Part shown: positions 6,611-7,644 of the stretch, piece after piece
Layout: each line of letters starts with the position of its first letter
Position numbering within the stretch: position 1 is the first letter of the stretch
Assembly: GCA_964415605.1 (NCBI GenBank)
Contig: CAYQBA010000205.1
Span: 1 to 7,644, forward strand
Length of the DNA: 7,644 nucleotides
From: UCB3 sp964415605
GTDB lineage: Bacteria; Chloroflexota; Anaerolineae; Epilineales; Epilineaceae
Direction: 5' to 3'
Position numbers and translations under genes: made by a program
Notes under the pieces: generated by a model
The model's input: the letters and a program-made list of their open reading frames with translations, nothing else
The model's database searches: none
Told to the model about the DNA's origin: nothing

Positions 6611-6615
6611 CTCCT
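6611..6615 (-). promoter_or_regulatory. Ribosome binding site of the lipoprotein gene
   Basis: AGGAG on the minus strand lies 8 bases before the ATG at 6602 and supports this start, which is also the one that places the signal peptide at the N-terminus. Confidence 0.75.
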
Positions 6616-6685
6616 GGGCGGATACCGCGGTGTTGACCATTCAGCCAACAAGATCTGCGATGGCCTCATGTCGGGCGGTGCTGCA

Positions 6686-6695
6686 CGGCTGTGGG
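6686..6695. repeat. Left target-site duplication of the MITE-like element
   Basis: CGGCTGTGGG abuts the left tip of the inverted-repeat element and recurs exactly at 6791-6800 against its right tip, as expected for a transposition target duplication. Confidence 0.75.
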
Positions 6696-6790
6696 CTGAC
6701 TGCCTGACACATTGTCGCGCCGTCTCTGTCGGACTCGGCCGCGAAGCGCTCGGCTACCTCTGCCGATGGGGCGATGTGTCAGGCAGTCAG
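6696..6790. mobile_element. 95-bp MITE-like element with 17-bp terminal inverted repeats
   Basis: The left end CTGACTGCCTGACACAT (6696-6712) and the right end ATGTGTCAGGCAGTCAG (6774-6790) are exact reverse complements. Exact 10-bp direct repeats abut both tips. The 61-base interior carries no gene. These are the hallmarks of a short non-autonomous transposable element (MITE) moved by a transposase supplied elsewhere. The tips start with CTGACT and contain ACACA at positions 12-16, as the IS50 outer end does (CTGACTCTTATACACAAGT), which points to the IS4 superfamily. It sits between the lipoprotein start and the 3' end of the chimeric antitoxin gene. There it could carry or separate the lipoprotein promoter or act as a transcriptional hairpin. 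No clear promoter boxes are seen inside. Confidence 0.78.
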
Positions 6791-6800
6791 CGGCTGTGGG
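6791..6800. repeat. Right target-site duplication of the MITE-like element
   Basis: CGGCTGTGGG is identical to 6686-6695. The lack of mismatches between the two copies suggests the insertion is not very old. Confidence 0.75.
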
Positions 6801-6848
6801 ATCATGCATCGAGTGGCATGACGGGTATCCAGTCCGGCCGTTGGTTTC

Positions 6849-6864
6849 GGATGTTAACACATCC
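6849..6864 (-). other. Small hairpin after the chimeric gene
   Basis: GGATGT (6849-6854) and ACATCC (6859-6864) form a 6-bp stem with a 4-base loop, 8 bases past the stop codon of the leftward gene ending at 6873. The T-run is lacking. It may stabilise the 3' end or act as a weak terminator. Confidence 0.35.
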
Positions 6865-6872
6865 TGTCCAAA

Positions 6873-7613
6873 TCACCCATCCTCGAACCCCTGCTCCTCG
6901 AACTTCAGCGCGCGGCCGTTCTCCGTGACGATCCGGACCACGTGGTCGGGCGCGCCGTCGGGGATGGCGGCCTCGATCTCCAGCGTCACCGTCACCCGCG
7001 CCCCATCCAGCCCGGCCAAGTGGCCGATGACCTCCTCGGCGATTCGGCTGGCGTCGCGGCCGACGCGCGTCGCGTCCAACCGCACCGCGCCGAAGTAGCG
7101 CGTGCGCCTGGGGGCGGGCGGTGCCGGCGGCACTGGCGGCGTGACGCGATCGCCGGTGGCCGACTGCCGGTCGTCGGATGCGGCGGTCCCGTCCGCGCCC
7201 GCTGCCTCGTCCGCCCTCGTCCCGGTACCCGCCGCCCTATCCCCCGCCGCCAGCGCCGCCGCCCGCTCGGCCTCGATCTGCCGCAGGGCGACAGCGGGCG
7301 CCACGAGCAAGCCCGGCGCGTCGGCATCCGGCACGGCGACGCGCTCGCCGCCGCGCAGGTTGCGATCGCGGTCGGCGGCCAGGACTTCCGTGGCGGTGGT
7401 CCCGCTCGGCGCGTCTCTCAGCGTCTCCTGGCCGAGCCGGACCCACGCATCGAGCCAGTCTTCCGACGACTCCGGCCCGGCAGAGAGCGGCTCGTCGGCC
7501 AGCCAACGCTGGTATAGGTCGATCGTCACGTCCCGAATGGCCCGGCCTTGCAGGGCGGACTTGGCTTTGACGCGGCGATAGATGTCGTCTGGGATTTCAA
7601 GGGTTGCTTTCAT
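6873..7613 (-). CDS. Chimeric protein: ribbon-helix-helix antitoxin N-terminus joined to a DUF499-type ATPase C-terminal tail
   Basis: The product has 246 residues. Residues 1-40 (MKATLEIPDDIYRRVKAKSA, then the helix LQGRAIRDVTIDLYQRWLA) form a typical DNA-binding strand and helices of VapB-like ribbon-helix-helix antitoxins. Residues 41-84 (EDWLDAWVRLG ... TTATEVLAADRDR) look like the rest of such an antitoxin. From about 89 the character changes: ERVAVPDADAPGLLVAP ... LRQIEAERAA, an Ala/Asp- then Pro-rich linker, and finally RTRYFGAVRLDATRVGRDASR ... LEIEAAIPDGAPDHVVRIVTENGRALKFEEQGF (171-244). I recognise this ending from DUF499/Swt1-HEPN-type ATPases, which occur in anti-phage loci. Those proteins are far longer, so this looks like an in-frame deletion fusion that removed the toxin and most of the ATPase. 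A short GGAG motif two bases before the ATG supports the start. It may be a functional antitoxin with a useless tail, or a pseudogene. Confidence 0.65.
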   Translation of the reverse strand: MKATLEIPDDIYRRVKAKSALQGRAIRDVTIDLYQRWLADEPLSAGPESSEDWLDAWVRLGQETLRDAPSGTTATEVLAADRDRNLRGGERVAVPDADAPGLLVAPAVALRQIEAERAAALAAGDRAAGTGTRADEAAGADGTAASDDRQSATGDRVTPPVPPAPPAPRRTRYFGAVRLDATRVGRDASRIAEEVIGHLAGLDGARVTVTLEIEAAIPDGAPDHVVRIVTENGRALKFEEQGFEDG

Positions 7614-7644
7614 GGCTCCAGGTTACTGCCTTCCCGTAGTCCCG
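7614..7644. other. Upstream edge of the chimeric antitoxin gene
   Basis: The last 31 bases hold no gene. On the minus strand they contain the 5' leader of the antitoxin fusion, with GGAG close to the ATG. A promoter and any antitoxin operator would lie partly beyond the window. Confidence 0.5.

Noticed and set aside
1..7644. CRISPR array or riboswitch
   Set aside because: No regularly spaced direct repeats and no recognisable riboswitch core were seen; the only repeats are the MITE ends, the AAGGACAA cluster and short GC-rich repeats.

Overview
The window is GC-rich bacterial chromosome with a less GC-rich stretch in the middle. For example, bases 661-720 contain 49 G/C of 60, while bases 4681-4740 contain 31 of 60. 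The organism may be a member of Chloroflexota. The best clue is the lipoprotein at 5205-6602, whose paired 'CTxxRW ... VCP ... YxLxV' Ig-like repeats I associate with that phylum. The high GC fits but does not prove it. Neither tRNA gene encodes its CCA tail.

Left part (1-2600), housekeeping type. A 5'-truncated FAD-linked oxidase resembling DprE1 overlaps by 4 bp a short-chain dehydrogenase resembling DprE2. In the known pathway such a pair epimerises polyprenyl-phosphoryl-ribose to the arabinose donor. A convergent Sfp-type phosphopantetheinyl transferase follows. A divergent promoter then drives tRNA-Gly(GCC), followed by tRNA-Thr(CGT). Each tRNA is followed by a strong hairpin.

Middle part (2600-6602), accessory type and lower in GC. 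Two leftward genes lie here: a secreted lipoprotein (NTF2-like region plus two Ig-like repeats), then a 750-residue protein joining a GmrSD-type DUF262 domain, an HNH domain and a C-terminal Schlafen-type AlbA_2 domain. The second gene is the best candidate for a little-described defence nuclease. Its start is a GTG preceded by an excellent ribosome binding site.

Right part (6603-7644). The intergenic region holds a 95-bp element with exact 17-bp terminal inverted repeats and an exact 10-bp flanking direct repeat. This looks like a non-autonomous transposable element (MITE), and its tips resemble those of the IS4/IS50 group. Beyond it is a leftward gene whose N-terminus is a ribbon-helix-helix antitoxin and whose C-terminus looks like the tail of a DUF499-type ATPase. 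I read it as the scar of a deletion inside a former defence/toxin-antitoxin island. Overall the right two thirds look like a worn accessory region beside a tRNA pair.
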